Part shown: one piece after another, positions 24,901-36,500 of the stretch
Layout of the letters: the number at the start of each line of letters is the position of its first letter
Numbering within the stretch: the stretch's first letter is position 1
Assembly (NCBI RefSeq): GCF_026151205.1
Contig: NC_087072.1
Location: 16,757,669 to 16,817,668 of the forward strand
DNA: 60,000 nt
Direction of reading: 5' to 3'
Source: Bolinopsis microptera
Taxonomy: Eukaryota > Ctenophora > Tentaculata > Lobata > Bolinopsidae
The notes under the pieces: model-generated
Told to the model about the DNA's origin: nothing
Databases searched by the model: none
The model's input: the letters and a program-made list of their open reading frames with translations, nothing else
Position numbers and translations under genes: made by a program

Positions 24901-27900
24901 TCATTCTTGGTTCAATTTCATTTATTACCTCAATTCTTGCCGATAACATTGATAGAGAGCTGCATAAATCATGAACTATTGTCGTGAGGCAAAATAAGTT
25001 GCACTTGTAGGAGGAAAATACGTTATCTTTTATCTAGGACTAGCATGTATTATTAGCCGAATAACTACTTGTATATTGTATAATGTATAAGTTTGCCTTT
25101 ACGTTAGGGAGCAACTATGGCTAGCCACCCTCTTTATCCTTCAAACTAATAACCTACCTCGTTATAGACAGGGTCTATGCTATCCTCGCAGATCTGCGTG
25201 CTCTTAGTATCTTTACCGATGGTGAGCACAACCACAGGATCACAGGGAGTGTGGGTAAGCTGTCTAGCTTCGTGGATTAGGAACCGGATCTGATACACGT
25301 CCTTTACCACTGAGAGATCCGCGTGGTTCATCGGCTGGGCTCTGGTGCAAATTTACAGGTTATAGTTAAGTTTTTAATAAGTTGTACAACGCTTCTAAAA
25401 TAGAGCAAATAAAGTGGTGAACATTCAATAAACCAAAATAAAATCATATGCTGGTCGATGTAACATTTAACACGTGCTTAAATTTGATGTTTAAGGTATA
25501 GTAACAGTATAAATAGAGTCGCTGCAGTAAAATGTTCCGATTGATAGAAGGTTGCTCAAATTTGTGCTTATTGACACTCAAACTTACAATCTGTCCCCTT
25601 TAGTTTCCATTATGGAATCGACAGGTTTAGCGTGAAATACAAGTATTGCACTTCCCTGACAAGTAATTAAAATGGCTATTTATTTTCATTTCAAAAACGA
25701 TAAATGTTATGAATGAAGACTGTTGTAGTATTATATACTTTGAATAATGTCAGCATAGTTCAACAGTATCATTTATGAGAAATGAGTATGAAAGGGAAGA
25801 ATTATAAAGGAATCCTTTTCAGAAAGAAATTTAGAGTGATATTTCTTTTAATGCAACATTCTTCAGGGTAAGATAAGTTGATATCAAGAATGAAATCTGG
25901 AGGCTTCTCCATTCAAATCATCAATTAATGAAAGTGATCTAAAGCGCAATTGAATGACTTCCATGCTTCTATAGTTTTAATGGTAAAAATCATCGAGTTT
26001 GAAAATTCTCCACAGCTACTATTTGCTATTGAACTGCTAGTTTCCATTTCCATTTCCAAGAACTAGCAGGTTCTTTTCACTCACGTTCGAGAGGATGATT
26101 CTTCAGTGTATGGATCGTGGTGATCTTTAAACATGCACTCAAGCATTATCTTAGCCTATTTGTCGGCATGAGGAAAAAATAGTAAGAATTTCTAACTATA
26201 GAAAGTAAATTATATGAATACATTATACAATGTAACTGTATGGTAGCTAGTAAAATTATTTTTATATTTATAATAGAGAGCTTATCATATGATTAAATTT
26301 ACGATGATGAACTCGACTAACTTTAGTCCGAAAATGTTTGAAAATGGAAAATCGATCGTTTCGTTTTTACCGCGAAAACATTTTGTGCGATGAAAATTTT
26401 CGTCCGAATTCCTAGTAGTAGTACATTAATATAGTAGGTTTAGTAGCAGTAGATTTTAGTAGTAGTAGGTTGGGTTAAATAGAACAGGGCGATGGAACAA
26501 TAGCATAAATTAATGGAGAAAATTACTGTGGAGGAAATGGACAATCCTTTCGGTAAATTGCCATTTATGCCATGATGTTTGGTCATGTGACACCTAAATG
26601 GGTCATCATTATTCCTAACATGTTTATTTATACAGACCAGGCTACTCAAAACTCTGTGATGTGCTCAACTACACTATATAATAATAATAAGAGTAAGAGA
26701 TAACAAATGAAACTAACAGCCCCTAAGGGTAACAATTAAAACTTCTCCGAGTTTCATAAGTTGGGACCCTCAGGGGATTGGAACTAGAGGCATGATCCGG
26801 TACACTTTGGCACGATGCTAAATCGAAGTAAAATTATTAGTAATTACTAATTCTAGTCTGGTCATATTATAGCTTCAAACGTATCCGTTATTTTGAAATC
26901 TTTTTGCAGGATCGTAATCAGCTTGGCGGGACGAAACGTTTGGTAGCGAGTTTATGAGATTGGAAGATGAAGAAAATTTCAATGACAAATGAATCAGCAT
27001 GAAAAAAGTTGAAATCATAAAATTTAAGACTAATTTATTGATGAAGAATAAGACATGTACTGAATGATTATAAATTTGAACGTCAATATTAAATATTTCT
27101 TTAACATTTGATACTGGTTCAGACCTGATAGTAATATTTCAAACTCACCCCGTTCTCTACACCCGACGTGTCCTTCAGTTTTATTTGCTTAGCTTGCTCG
27201 GGATGGTTCAGAAGAGAAATAGCAGGGAATTTGCCGTGTCCAATAACCCTGGGTAACGAATCCTTTTAGGTTCACTGCAGCTCTTAGGGGTCGTTCACAT
27301 ATTACGTAATCAGCCGAGGGGGTTCCCAAATGATTGCGGTTGATTACGGTGGGGGGGGGGGGCGGGGGATTTGGTTGTTGATTACGTCAAAATCAAAATT
27401 TAATTTCACTCTGATAGTGATAAAATTTAGGAATGGATCGGGTATCCGGCTGCCGAAGTAAGTAGTTGAGAAGGTGCTTGGCCGGATATCATAACAATGA
27501 TTTCGGCTCATAATGATCAGGGTAGCATGAAACGTAGAGAAAAGTGCTTTCCAGGGAAAAAAGTCGAAAAAAGGGGGGGGGGGGGGGGGGGGGGGGGGGT
27601 CAGGCCATGATTACGTAATTTTGCTGTCAGGAGGAGGGGGTTGATTACGGAGGGGGAGCTGGTAAAAATTGCTAAAATATTGATTACGTAATATTTAAAC
27701 GACCCCTTATGACGTCACACGTCATGGTCATGGTCGATATTGCGAAATCCTTATTTAGAGGCCATTCTATTTCTACTACATGGGGTTGACTATTAAGTTT
27801 CTATAAAGGAGGTGGTTGGCAGAACCAACTGTATTCAATTGCTATTGTTAGAATAGTATTCTCCCTATTCACAAACTTTATAATGTCATTTTATTTAAAT

Positions 27901-29176
27901 ATCACTATCATTTTAGCTAATGATAATCTACAAGCACTATAATGTGCATAAACATATAATAAAGATAACTCCGCCGAATCTTTACTCGGCGGAATGACAG
28001 GCTGTGAGGCTTAGCGCGGCCCAGTAAACAATCACCTGCTCAAATTACGTTTTAAATTCGATCATTAAATCGATTCAATGATTTCTCTCCTAACAGGAGA
28101 ATATGCATTAGTGCCAATGCCATAATATTAGTATATTTGATTTTGTTGCCATCACAAATATACATACACTAATACAGTAACAAGTAGTATATTTCGTGAA
28201 CTCAAATTATTTGCAGCTGACAAACCTGGTAATGATCACACACCTAGCTTAGATTTGTAATCTTTGTAGAATAATAACAATTTGACAATATTTTAAATTT
28301 AATTCAAATTCCACTCTATTTCACCCTGATAGTAATACAATTTAGGAATGGATCAGGTCGGGGTGTCGAGCTGCTAAAGTAGGCAGTTGGGAAGGTGCTT
28401 GGCCAGATATCATAACAATGATTTCGGCTCATAATGATCAGGGTAGCATGAAACTTAGAGAAAAGTGTTTTCCAGGGAAAAAGTAAAAAAGAGGGGCATG
28501 ATTACGTAATTTTGTTGCCAGGAGGGGGGTGGGGTCTTGATTACGGTTGATTACGGAGAGGTGAGGGTGGTAAAAATTGCTAAATTATTGATGTTTTATT
28601 ACGTAATATGTGAACGACCCCTTACTCCAATATAGCTCAGTATACGACAACGGAAAGGTGCTTTTTGACTTTGTAAGTAACTTAAAACAATTAAGTTCCA
28701 TGTTATAATAAAACAAAAATGACCGAAAAGTTTCAGAAATAAAATAAAGTTAAATCATGGAACTAATTTCTTCGTAGCTAAATAGTAACTAACTTGCCAC
28801 GAGCATCTGTACGGAAGGTGTAGACAACTATTTCAACACAGTCGTCTTGGGTTATGCCACGTTTACCCAAAGGAAATGTGAATAACTGCAAATAAACTAG
28901 TTAGACAATAGACATTTAATTAATTTAAAAGCCTGCATATTACATAAAAAGAATTTACGTCTCTGGTTCTAGAATTCAAATAGATTTGTCCGGATATTGG
29001 ATATGAAACTCCCACACCGGGCATACCTCATTCCATTTAGGATTAAGATCGTTGTCAAAGACTTTACTCTTGATGCTGTAACCCTGGAAGCTGCACACCA
29101 CCATAGTCGACTGGATCCCCGACTTCTCAACCAGGGGGAGGGATATTCCCTCCTTCACCAGGACGTCCAGAGACAT
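12999..29176 (-). CDS. type I ferlin (dysferlin/myoferlin-like), C-terminus not in window
   Basis: Exons, 5' to 3' on minus: 29176-29027, 28885-28794, 27248-27149, 25334-25158, 24692-24579, 24372-24235, 24075-23984, 23773-23691, 23580-23420, 23235-23001, 22865-22663, 22496-22284, 22139-21866, 21624-21458, 21242-21117, 20991-20828, 20701-20587, 20386-20284, 19682-19552, 19430-19301, 19154-19002, 18819-18638, 18463-18320, 18214-17873, 17723-17534, 17432-17308, 17148-16954, 13085-12999. Phases agree; 1462 codons. Order: C2A (1-112), C2B (118-211), FerI (212-280), C2C (290-430, with FGPCFIN after it), FerA (517-680), FerB (680-775), nested DysF repeats (790-990, GGWEYA and RRRR motifs), C2D, C2E with PPGIRPILKNTRVEVLSWGL, then a YWWSRYY stretch. 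Ferlins are Ca2+-linked membrane repair and fusion proteins. About 600 residues (last C2 domains and TM anchor) are missing. The boundaries of the 17308 and 17148 exons are least certain. Confidence 0.88.
14165..14285. repeat. dispersed AT-rich repeat, second copy near 8895-9000
   Basis: A block with TTACAACACTACA, then TTATTGAGAATTATGTAAT, and a CCCAGG further on, resembles one in intron 1 of the complete Ig gene (about 8895-9000). Diverged copies of one repeat family; no coding potential seen. Confidence 0.5.
14803..14876. repeat. short inverted repeat (AAGTGGTGTCAAA arms)
   Basis: Arms AAGTGGTGTCAAA and TTTGACACCACTT enclose about 45 AT-rich bases. Likely a tiny foldback element. A partial match to the arm occurs near 15009. 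Confidence 0.6.
15041..15791. mobile_element. non-autonomous TIR element, ~750 bp
   Basis: Ends ATACCTTATCGGACCTTATT and its complement at 15772-15791; the match runs about 34 bases, to GGACGGACATTAC. Inside, further copies of the GGACGGACATTA / TAATGTCCGTCC motif sit near both ends, at least two per side. No transposase frame is present. It sits in the ferlin intron between the 16954 and 13085 exons. Superfamily not assigned, because target-site duplications are unclear. Confidence 0.75.
16067..16501 (+). CDS. small two-exon gene nested in ferlin intron
   Basis: Exon 1, ATG 16067 to 16150, ends in GTGAGC. Exon 2, 16268-16501, follows TTTTTCAG and ends in TAG. They join in phase 0 to a 105-residue product. 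The N-terminus is acidic (SADEDEPQHEP). The body carries two similar segments, MRSVDRYRVIVEEM and LKSVERYRLIVGEI, about 30 residues apart, so an internal duplication of a charged helical motif. The tail is basic then acidic. The sequence before ATG (TTTTTAGG) looks like another acceptor, so a 5' exon is possible. No family recognised. It lies antisense within the last visible ferlin intron. It could be a real small gene or one end of a larger one. Confidence 0.5.
16502..16953. other. AT-rich intron sequence, nothing recognised
   Basis: Between the nested gene's stop and a ferlin exon. Contains TTAATTAA runs; no exon or repeat recognised. Confidence 0.4.
19794..20269. repeat. 21-bp minisatellite in ferlin intron
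   Basis: About 23 units of GGAACCCCAGCGGGGAGAAGA with small variants (GAATCC, AAAGG, one-base deletions). The unit holds the near-palindrome CCCCAGCGGGG and is far more GC-rich than its surroundings. Because the unit is a multiple of three, long frames stay open on both strands. It ends about 15 bases from the donor of the 20284 ferlin exon, inside the intron. Confidence 0.95.
25335..27148. other. ferlin intron, no other feature recognised
   Basis: AT-rich intron sequence between ferlin exons 3 and 4. Includes a TAGTAG-rich patch near 26415-26470. No gene or clear transposon end seen. Confidence 0.4.
27285..27709. mobile_element. MITE with GGGGTCGTTCACATATTACG termini
   Basis: Left end TAGGGGTCGTTCACATATTA; right end is its near complement TTTAAACGACCCCTTA. 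TTA/TA at both outer edges suggests a short TSD. The interior carries repeated TTGATTACG motifs and two poly-G runs. It starts 36 bases upstream of a ferlin exon. Related copies at 28290-28623, 31121-31320 and 31632-31700. Confidence 0.85.
27573..27599 (+). repeat. poly-G run of 27
   Basis: 27 consecutive G inside the MITE; a shorter run is at 27350-27362. Could form G-quadruplexes. Its length is likely variable or poorly sequenced. Confidence 0.95.
28290..28623. mobile_element. 5'-truncated MITE copy
   Basis: Shares the interior (TTTAGGAATGGATC, CTTGGCC, GGGTAGCATGAAAC) and the right terminus GAACGACCCCTTA with the element at 27285-27709; the left terminus is absent. Confidence 0.8.
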
Positions 29177-29790
29177 TGTTCTCTAGAGAACTGGAATCGC
29201 TCAGACGCGATTTCTAGACCAGCTTTAGGACAAGAAGTTTTTAAATTGCTAGATATCAAATAATCTTCTACTATACGCTAGTCAGTCAATTAATTTAATC
29301 ATTTGATTAATAATGAATGACGTCACGAGTACCATGCGAGAAACCAGGAAAAAGCAAAATAACAAGACGTAAACAAAAAGTTAGACCTGCAGCAGATCCC
29401 ATTGAATCAGTGTAATGTTGGCTGTAAGCTGTAAACCAATAGGATTGTCGGAAATGTGCAGGTCCGAATAGGAGGGTCGGATGAGAATAAGCCAAGTGTG
29501 TAGATGATTGGCTTACTCGTAAGTTGTTGGAGTGTTTATTGTATACCCACGCAAGGTGAAACACGACCCTAATAGACCAACGGACTGTTCTAGTCAGAAT
29601 ACACAGACTTAATACCCTGCATGCATGGTAAGACATGACGAAATAATTATCAGCATCTCCAGTATCGTAGCCAGTTTCATTACCATGAATATAATATACT
29701 AGTGTAACCCGTGCCTACGGCCGGGACTTCACTATAGCAGTTAAAAAGCAAAAGTATAAACCTGTCTATTACCCAGAAACCCTTACTATT

Positions 29791-30146
29791 ACCCAGAAAC
29801 CCTTATGGTAGGGGCCTAACTTCGAAAATAAAAAAGATAGAAACGTCTGGTTTTCAACAAAATGTTCGCCTTGTAAAAGTAACGTTTCCCCCCCAGGGGG
29901 AAAATTCAAAACAATGTAGATTTTGAATTATCGCGAAAAGTCTTATTTTGGGCCTTATAAAAGTACACAGCTTTAACTTTGCGGATTCCTGTACTCTGAT
30001 TGGCTGAATTGTGTCACGTGCTAGCTGTTTGCACAGTGGAATGCGCCACGCGTGCAAATCATGCTTGATGTCGCGCGCGAGGTCGAGCCGTCTGTTTAAA
30101 TTAAACCAACTCTAGTACCACCACCAGTCAGTAACTTTTCCTGGGT
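29791..30146. repeat. ~356-bp direct repeat, copy 1, promoter-like
   Basis: Nearly identical to 30476-30832. Contains TATAAAA within CCTTATAAAAGTAC, a CCAAT-type site (GATTGGCTG) and an E-box (TCACGTGC) close together. Lies about 600-950 bp upstream of the ferlin ATG. Confidence 0.85.
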
Positions 30147-30475
30147 ACGAATAGTAACCAATTAGGGCTACCAAATGCTGAACACAAGGATATTTCGTAT
30201 TCTGCAGGCTGTCCGGTCGCTTAAGACTATGGTCGCTCTTAACTGAGCTCTTAAGTGAAGTTAAGTGAGACCGTGAGCACCACTTATTGTCAAATTGGCT
30301 TTTGGATAACGGCCCAATCATGAATTAAAACAGTACAAGTTGTGTTTTAACGGCAAAATACAGCTAATTCTAGCCCTTGAAAGTTGTAGGTTTGGAAGAT
30401 CAATACGGCTGCTTTAATTCTTAAAAGTCTTAAGTTAGAACGGCCAAAACACCCTATTCGGCGTCAGTCAGCTGC

Positions 30476-30832
30476 ACCCAGAAACCCTTACTGGTAGGGG
30501 CCTAACTTCGAAAATAAAAAAGATAGAAACGTCTGGTTTTCAACAAAATGTTCGCCTTGTAAAAGTAACGTTTCCCCCCAGGGGGAAAATTCAAAACAAT
30601 GTAGATTTTGAATTATCGCGAAAAGTCTTATTTTGGGCCTTATAAAAGTACACAGCTTTAACTTTGCGGATTCATGTACTCTGATTGGCTGAATTGTGTC
30701 ACGTGCTAGCTGTTTGAACAGTGGAATGCGCCACGCGTGCAAATCATGCTTGATGTCGCGCGCGAGGTCGAGCCGTCTGTTTAAATTAAACCAACTCTAG
30801 TACCACCACCAGCCAGTAACTTTTCCTGGGTA
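30476..30832. repeat. ~356-bp direct repeat, copy 2
   Basis: Second copy, offset about 685 bases from copy 1. A few single-base differences were seen (for example TTTGCACAG against TTTGAACAG). Confidence 0.85.
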
Positions 30833-31120
30833 TAATATTCTAGAACACGCATTAAATTTTCGTAGTTAAAAAGGTGCGAAAGTATGAACTCACTCAGTCC
30901 GAACTTCACATAGCCATGTGCCTACGCGTACTGCGTGACGCGCTTGTTTCACAACTCGGTCGCGCGCTACTGCAAGCGAGAGGGCTCTGGTTAGAGCAAA
31001 GTCCGAACAGACCGCAATTTAATTCTGAGTGCCCCTCATGTATCTAATATAATAGTAATACTTGATACTTGATAGACAATCTTGGGGTACACTGCCAAAT
31101 TTTAATTACCTAATTTAAAT

Positions 31121-31320
31121 TAGGGGTCGTTCACATAATACGTAATCAATATTTTAGCAATTTTTACCCCCCTCCCCCCCCCTCCGTAATCAACCGTAAT
31201 CAAGATCCAACCCCCCCTCCTGACAGCAATATTACGTATTCGTAATCATGGCGAAAATTGTCCAATTGGTATTTCGAAAATCGGTAAAAAATTAAAATTT
31301 TGATTACGTAATCAACGACC
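31121..31320. mobile_element. short MITE copy
   Basis: Begins TAGGGGTCGTTCACATAATA, continues ACGTAATCAA and ends TGATTACGTAATCAACGACC. Same family as 27285-27709 with a shorter interior. Confidence 0.75.
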
Positions 31321-31631
31321 AAACAGGTGTGGTTTTATAATCACGGAAATTTCGAAGTCCCTACCTCACGTCCTCACCCTCGATATACGATTTTGGAGTC
31401 AAGGCTTCCCCAATGCATTGCAAGTTCGGAAGTATTTTATCAGTAAAAAATTTTGAAGGTTTTTAAAAAGAGTTTTTCCATTTTCTCCATAGAAAGTCTT
31501 CATATTATTGTTTCGCGTACCGGCAGATAAGGGTATGGGTTACTGGGCCGCGCTCAGCCTGTCATTCCGCCTAATCTCATATTTATGTTTATGAACATGA
31601 TAGCCTGAGGTCCCCAGGTAAGACAACAAAT

Positions 31632-31700
31632 AAGGGGTCGTTCACATATTACGTAATCATTTTTTGGAACATTTTTACCCCTCCCCGGTCCCTCCGTTAA
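31632..31700. mobile_element. MITE terminal fragment
   Basis: AAGGGGTCGTTCACATATTA followed by CGTAATCA and a TTTTTACCCCTCCCC stretch; only one end is present. Confidence 0.65.
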
Positions 31701-33563
31701 ATCAGTTTTACACATAGCTATTGTGTCAAAATTACACTAGCGTGTTAGGACGTCCAGGGCATAGTTTATCTCCTTTTTTAGCATTTAGGGATCAGAAAGA
31801 ACAAGCTTTCTTATTTAATTATAATTACCCCCTTTTATTAATTAATTAATCACTCTACAGTCGATCTTCGAGATTGTTCTAAAAGGCCCCCCGACAGTTC
31901 ATGAAACCAACTCCCCAACTAACTTCAATATATGTATTTTTGGACGCTGAATTTGACCATTGTTAACATGACATGGTTTTATTATTTGGCCCGGCACGCG
32001 TTTGGCGTTATTTCGTAGCACATGCCATCTTACTGGGCCGCGCTCAGCCTGTCATTCCGCCAAATCTATATGTTAATGAACATAATAGCCTGGGGTCCTC
32101 AGGTTAATGCCATCGAGAAGAAAGCGGCGCGCGCTACTTCGAAGAAATTTAGACGAGTACAGAGTAACATCCGTCAAACGCTGAATCACTCCCCTGGCGA
32201 GGTATTGGCAAAAAACTGTCTCGATCACGTGATATGACCGTATAAGGAAGTTAGTATAATTTCTCGTTTGGGTTAGAGTTTCAGCATATCACAGCATATG
32301 CTTTTGTGAGAGATTGGGTTAGGGTTAGGATTGGGATCAGATTAGATGGTTAAGGTTTCGAATTGTCATTCAGGGCCACCTAGAGAACGGGTTAAAAAAG
32401 TCACGTTACAGTCGAGTGTACAGTGATTAATCATCATCCCTTTTATTTCAGCTGTAAGGATGGAGCAGCATATAAAGTATGACTCGTGTCCACCTGGTCA
32501 CTACAGGTTTCCAGCCTGTTAAACACCCCTCATATCATGGGCCACACTCATGTTAGTAGATTGTCCATCATGCAGTCATCAATAAGGCTTACGATTTATT
32601 CACTTAGAAATTCATTGGAAATCTAGTTTTACTTTCAACGAGCTGTCGAAACTGAATAGGCACATTTTAATATGAGTTGTTGTCCATTATTGGACTGAAT
32701 CAAGCAGTCAAGAGAAGTACTTCTATTCTTGCTGAAAATGAGGCAGCTGTCTTTAAATAATTTAGACAATGAAGATAAGTTCAAAAATCTAAGCACTCAT
32801 TTTCCGGAATCTAACCATCAACAAATGAAAGGACATATATTGTCATAGTTAAGATCTTTATTTTAAACACAGTATATACACATATAAATCGTTATAATCA
32901 TTACCAACAATGTGCAAGGAGCTGACCAGAAATACATTTTTACAGCTGAGTCAATCTACAAAAAAGTAGATAATATTTTTAAAGAGATATTGTTTCCGAT
33001 CAAACCCCTTGCCCCTTTACAAACACTGCTATCATCAACAACCCGAGAACGAACCCTTTTTTAACTAAGTCTACAATCTAGCTGAAATTTTGTTATTGTG
33101 GCAGCGAAATCCTTGAATTACCATGGCAACTGTCAACTTTTAGCGGTCCTCTGCAAGTCTCCTTTAGTATAGATTAGTTTGTTGAAATCTAAAATTGCGC
33201 AAAATAGTCATCGCGTGAAAACATAATTAGTCATAGCTTTCCAATTTTATCATGAAAATGTCGCCGCGCCTTACATAAAACGTAAATTCAAACACTTTTC
33301 CCCGGACAAACTATCTCTCCGTTCTTTGTCCACTCATAACACAGTTCGCTACAAATTCGTTAATGTGTATAATAGACTGCAGTAATGAAGCCATGGTTCT
33401 CCTCTGTTACTCACAATAAGATAAATATGAACAAGGTTAAAAGATTAAGGCGGTGGTTGAAGATGAAAAATGGAGGTTTCAATGAAAATCCATAAAAATT
33501 TAGAATAAAATTTAATAAATACTTTCCCATTAAGATAATAAATAAACGAGATTTAATTAAAAG

Positions 33564-36500
33564 TCATTTTATAATTTGATAATTGACAAGGAATTCTGGA
33601 TACGCCTGTTCGCCTCTGTAGACCACGTACTCAGGGTAGTGTAATCCTCCCGTGGACGGTTTTCCAATAACAGAATGATGTCCAGGAGGAGCGTGAGCCA
33701 TCTTCACGGCGCTAAACTGCATGAAGGGCTTACCCAATGCAACACGGCACACTAGCATTTGTCTGTGACACACGTAGCAGCTGCGATCTCTGTGTAAAGT
33801 ACAACCGGACCCACCCCCAATGCCATACACGTACTGGTTACTTTTGCTAGAATGCTCTGCAAAATAAAGTCCTGCACCAAACATACCACCAATATAGGCG
33901 TGCCTTTCGTCAAATCCTTTCCACACTATAGCATTGATAAACGGAGAGCCGTGAAACAGCATGCGCTCGTTGGGACACCCATTAGCGGCCGCTATCTCGC
34001 TACGTCTATAAGAGTAACGGGACCAAATTCTGCTGTTGATGATACGCTGTATTGATATGATCTTGTAAGATCTGTAAATCCCACCAGCAGCCCCCCTATC
34101 AGAGTGGTCCTTAATAGAGCCCTGCATTTCAAGGCACACTGATATGTAATCCTTATCTGTCATGGGAAGATCCACCAGATCAGGATAATCTGAACTAAGA
34201 GATGAGCCCTGGAAAGGGTTGTCTCCGGGGACAGGTCCCTTAGCGGTCGCTACTTGGTAGTCCTTTATACCCTTCAATATCCTGTGTCTCTGGCCGTATG
34301 TTGATATTCCTATGTTCTTCAGATCATCGTGTGACATTTCTAATAATAAATCTAGAGTAACATCCTCCTTGCTGAACATTTCCAGGACGTGAGGCATACT
34401 GATCTTCTCTAAAAACACGTCAATGGTGATGTTTTCCATGGTGTTAACGGGTTCAATGAACGCCTCTCCCAGTCCAGGGTGCAGAGGTAACATGCCGCCG
34501 ATATGGGGAGGAGGAGTAATGGGGCTGAGCCCTGATACAGGTAACATAGCGGGGGGCATTGCGTCCATTAGTAACGACCTCACATCAGCTGCTCCAGCCA
34601 GTTCTAGTGGGGTCTCATTGTTCTGGTTTTGTAGCACGGGGTCTGCGCCGTGCAGGATCAGCAGAGAACAGAGTTGTGTGCGACCTTTCTGTGCTGCTTC
34701 GTGGAGTGGCGTGAAGCCCCATCTGTCCATAGCGTTAACATTAGCGCTGTACTTTATCATGAGCGCCGCTATCTCGACATGACCATAGCTAGCCGCGTTG
34801 TGTAGCGGTATCAAGCCTCCCTTGTCTTGAGAATTAACGTCAGCACCATGCTCCAGCAATATCTCCGCTATTTCTAACTGATTGTAACCTGCAGCTAAAT
34901 GGAGTGGACTTGAGTTTCTACCATTGTTATCACGACAGTTCACGTTTGTTGTGTTGATTACTTTCAGGATTCTGGGAACCTCTCCCTTACGTGAAGCCTC
35001 AAGCAGGGCCTCGTCGCCGCGCAACAAATCAGATATGTCCTCATCCTCTTCCTTTACCAAATCTAATGGAGTTTTACCGTCTCTATTCTTCTTATTTGGG
35101 TCTGCTCGGTGCTTCAAAAGGAGCTTACAGATATCGTACTTGCCTTTAGCTGCTGCTTCATGTAGTGGGGTAAACTTCCATAGATCACTGACATTGACAC
35201 TGGCTCCGTGCTTGATGAGTAACTCCACAACCTCCAAGTGCCCATACGAACACGCGTTGTGCAGCGGCACTAATCCGCCCTTATCTTTAGCGTGGACATT
35301 AGCGCCCAAACTGAGGAGCAGCTCGACCACATCTACCCTGTTGTAGCCAGCAGCAAAGTGTATGGGAGTGGAGTGTCTCCCTTGCAGGTCCTGACAGTTA
35401 CAGTTCACTCTGTTGCCCACACTTTTCAGTGTTTCAATGTCCCCGGTTTTTGCTGCTTCCAACATTCTCAGTTCCTCCTCCGTGTTCTCGGATATGACAG
35501 CTGGTTTCTCCATTTCTCTGATCACTGCTAGAACCGACTCTGTAGCTAGATCTGTGGAAGGTGAGCCGTTGTTGCAGAGTAGCGTTACATCGGAACCATG
35601 TGAGAGTAGCAGGCGCGCTGCTTCCACGAATCCTTGTGCTGCGGCACGATGCATTGGGGTCAGTCCACTTTCGTCTTGACAGTTCACCTGAATAAGGAGA
35701 GGTTAATTATCAAATATCAACTGAGTATAATCACTAATCAGCCAATAAGCAAGTAGCCACATCATGACGCGAAAACAATATCGAATGACGCATCACAACA
35801 TTATCTAACTCAATCTCATTATTCTAAAAGGTTATTGAAACACCACAATGGACACTGACCTTGGCCCCGTGTCGGAGCAATATGTTCATAACGTCCAAGT
35901 TATTGGTTTCAGTGGCCTTGTGGAGCGCAGTGGCACCCTCCTTGTTCGTCATGTTCACGTCAGCTCCCTTCTTTATCAGTAGTTCCACCACACTTTTACT
36001 CTTGGTAGTGGCTGTAATGAGATGATATGTTAGTATTGTAGATAAACTATGTTGTAAAGTAGAATCGTTAGAATTCTAAAACGGCTGAGTGGTGAGTTAA
36101 TAGCCTGGTGCTATCAGACCAGACACAGTTGTGCAGCTGCAGTGTCGTGTGATAAATTAAAACGATACATTTTTTGTCCGCAGTTCCTCGTCTAGTCCAA
36201 GAGCATTGAGTTAACGATACGAATATTTCTCATCACGACGAAGGATATTAATATTTCCACTCATCACATGACAGAGCATCCGGAGATCGCTAACTAAAAC
36301 TTATTAAAAGGTCTATCGTTATATTGAAATTGTGATAAAATCACTGCTTTACAATTTGTTAGAATGATATCATATTTCTAGACATGAGTCTCAAAACAAA
36401 ATTTAGAACTATGCGAGGTATTTAGGAATCCGGATTTGTACGCTACAATACGTACTATCAGCACTTCTTCTCGTCCATCATTAATCTAAGGATAAACATA

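Larger units (their letters stand above)
29177..33563. other. repeat-rich spacer between ferlin 5' end and tankyrase 3' end
   Basis: No gene supported. Holds a duplicated ~356-bp block, two further MITE copies, and copies of a block with TTACTGGGCCGCGCTCAGCC at about 31538-31620 and 32029-32110. A reversed relative of that block is at about 27955-28025. A short telomere-like GGGTTAGGGTTAGG lies near 32312. Probable tankyrase 3' UTR lies left of 33564, with an AATAAA on minus near 32855. Confidence 0.5.

Noticed and set aside
29307-29636. 109-codon frame on minus upstream of ferlin
   Set aside because: No domain, no splice signals linking it to the ferlin ATG, and composition like the spacer.
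32305-32335. Interstitial telomere repeat
   Set aside because: Only about two TTAGGG-like units; too short to mean anything.
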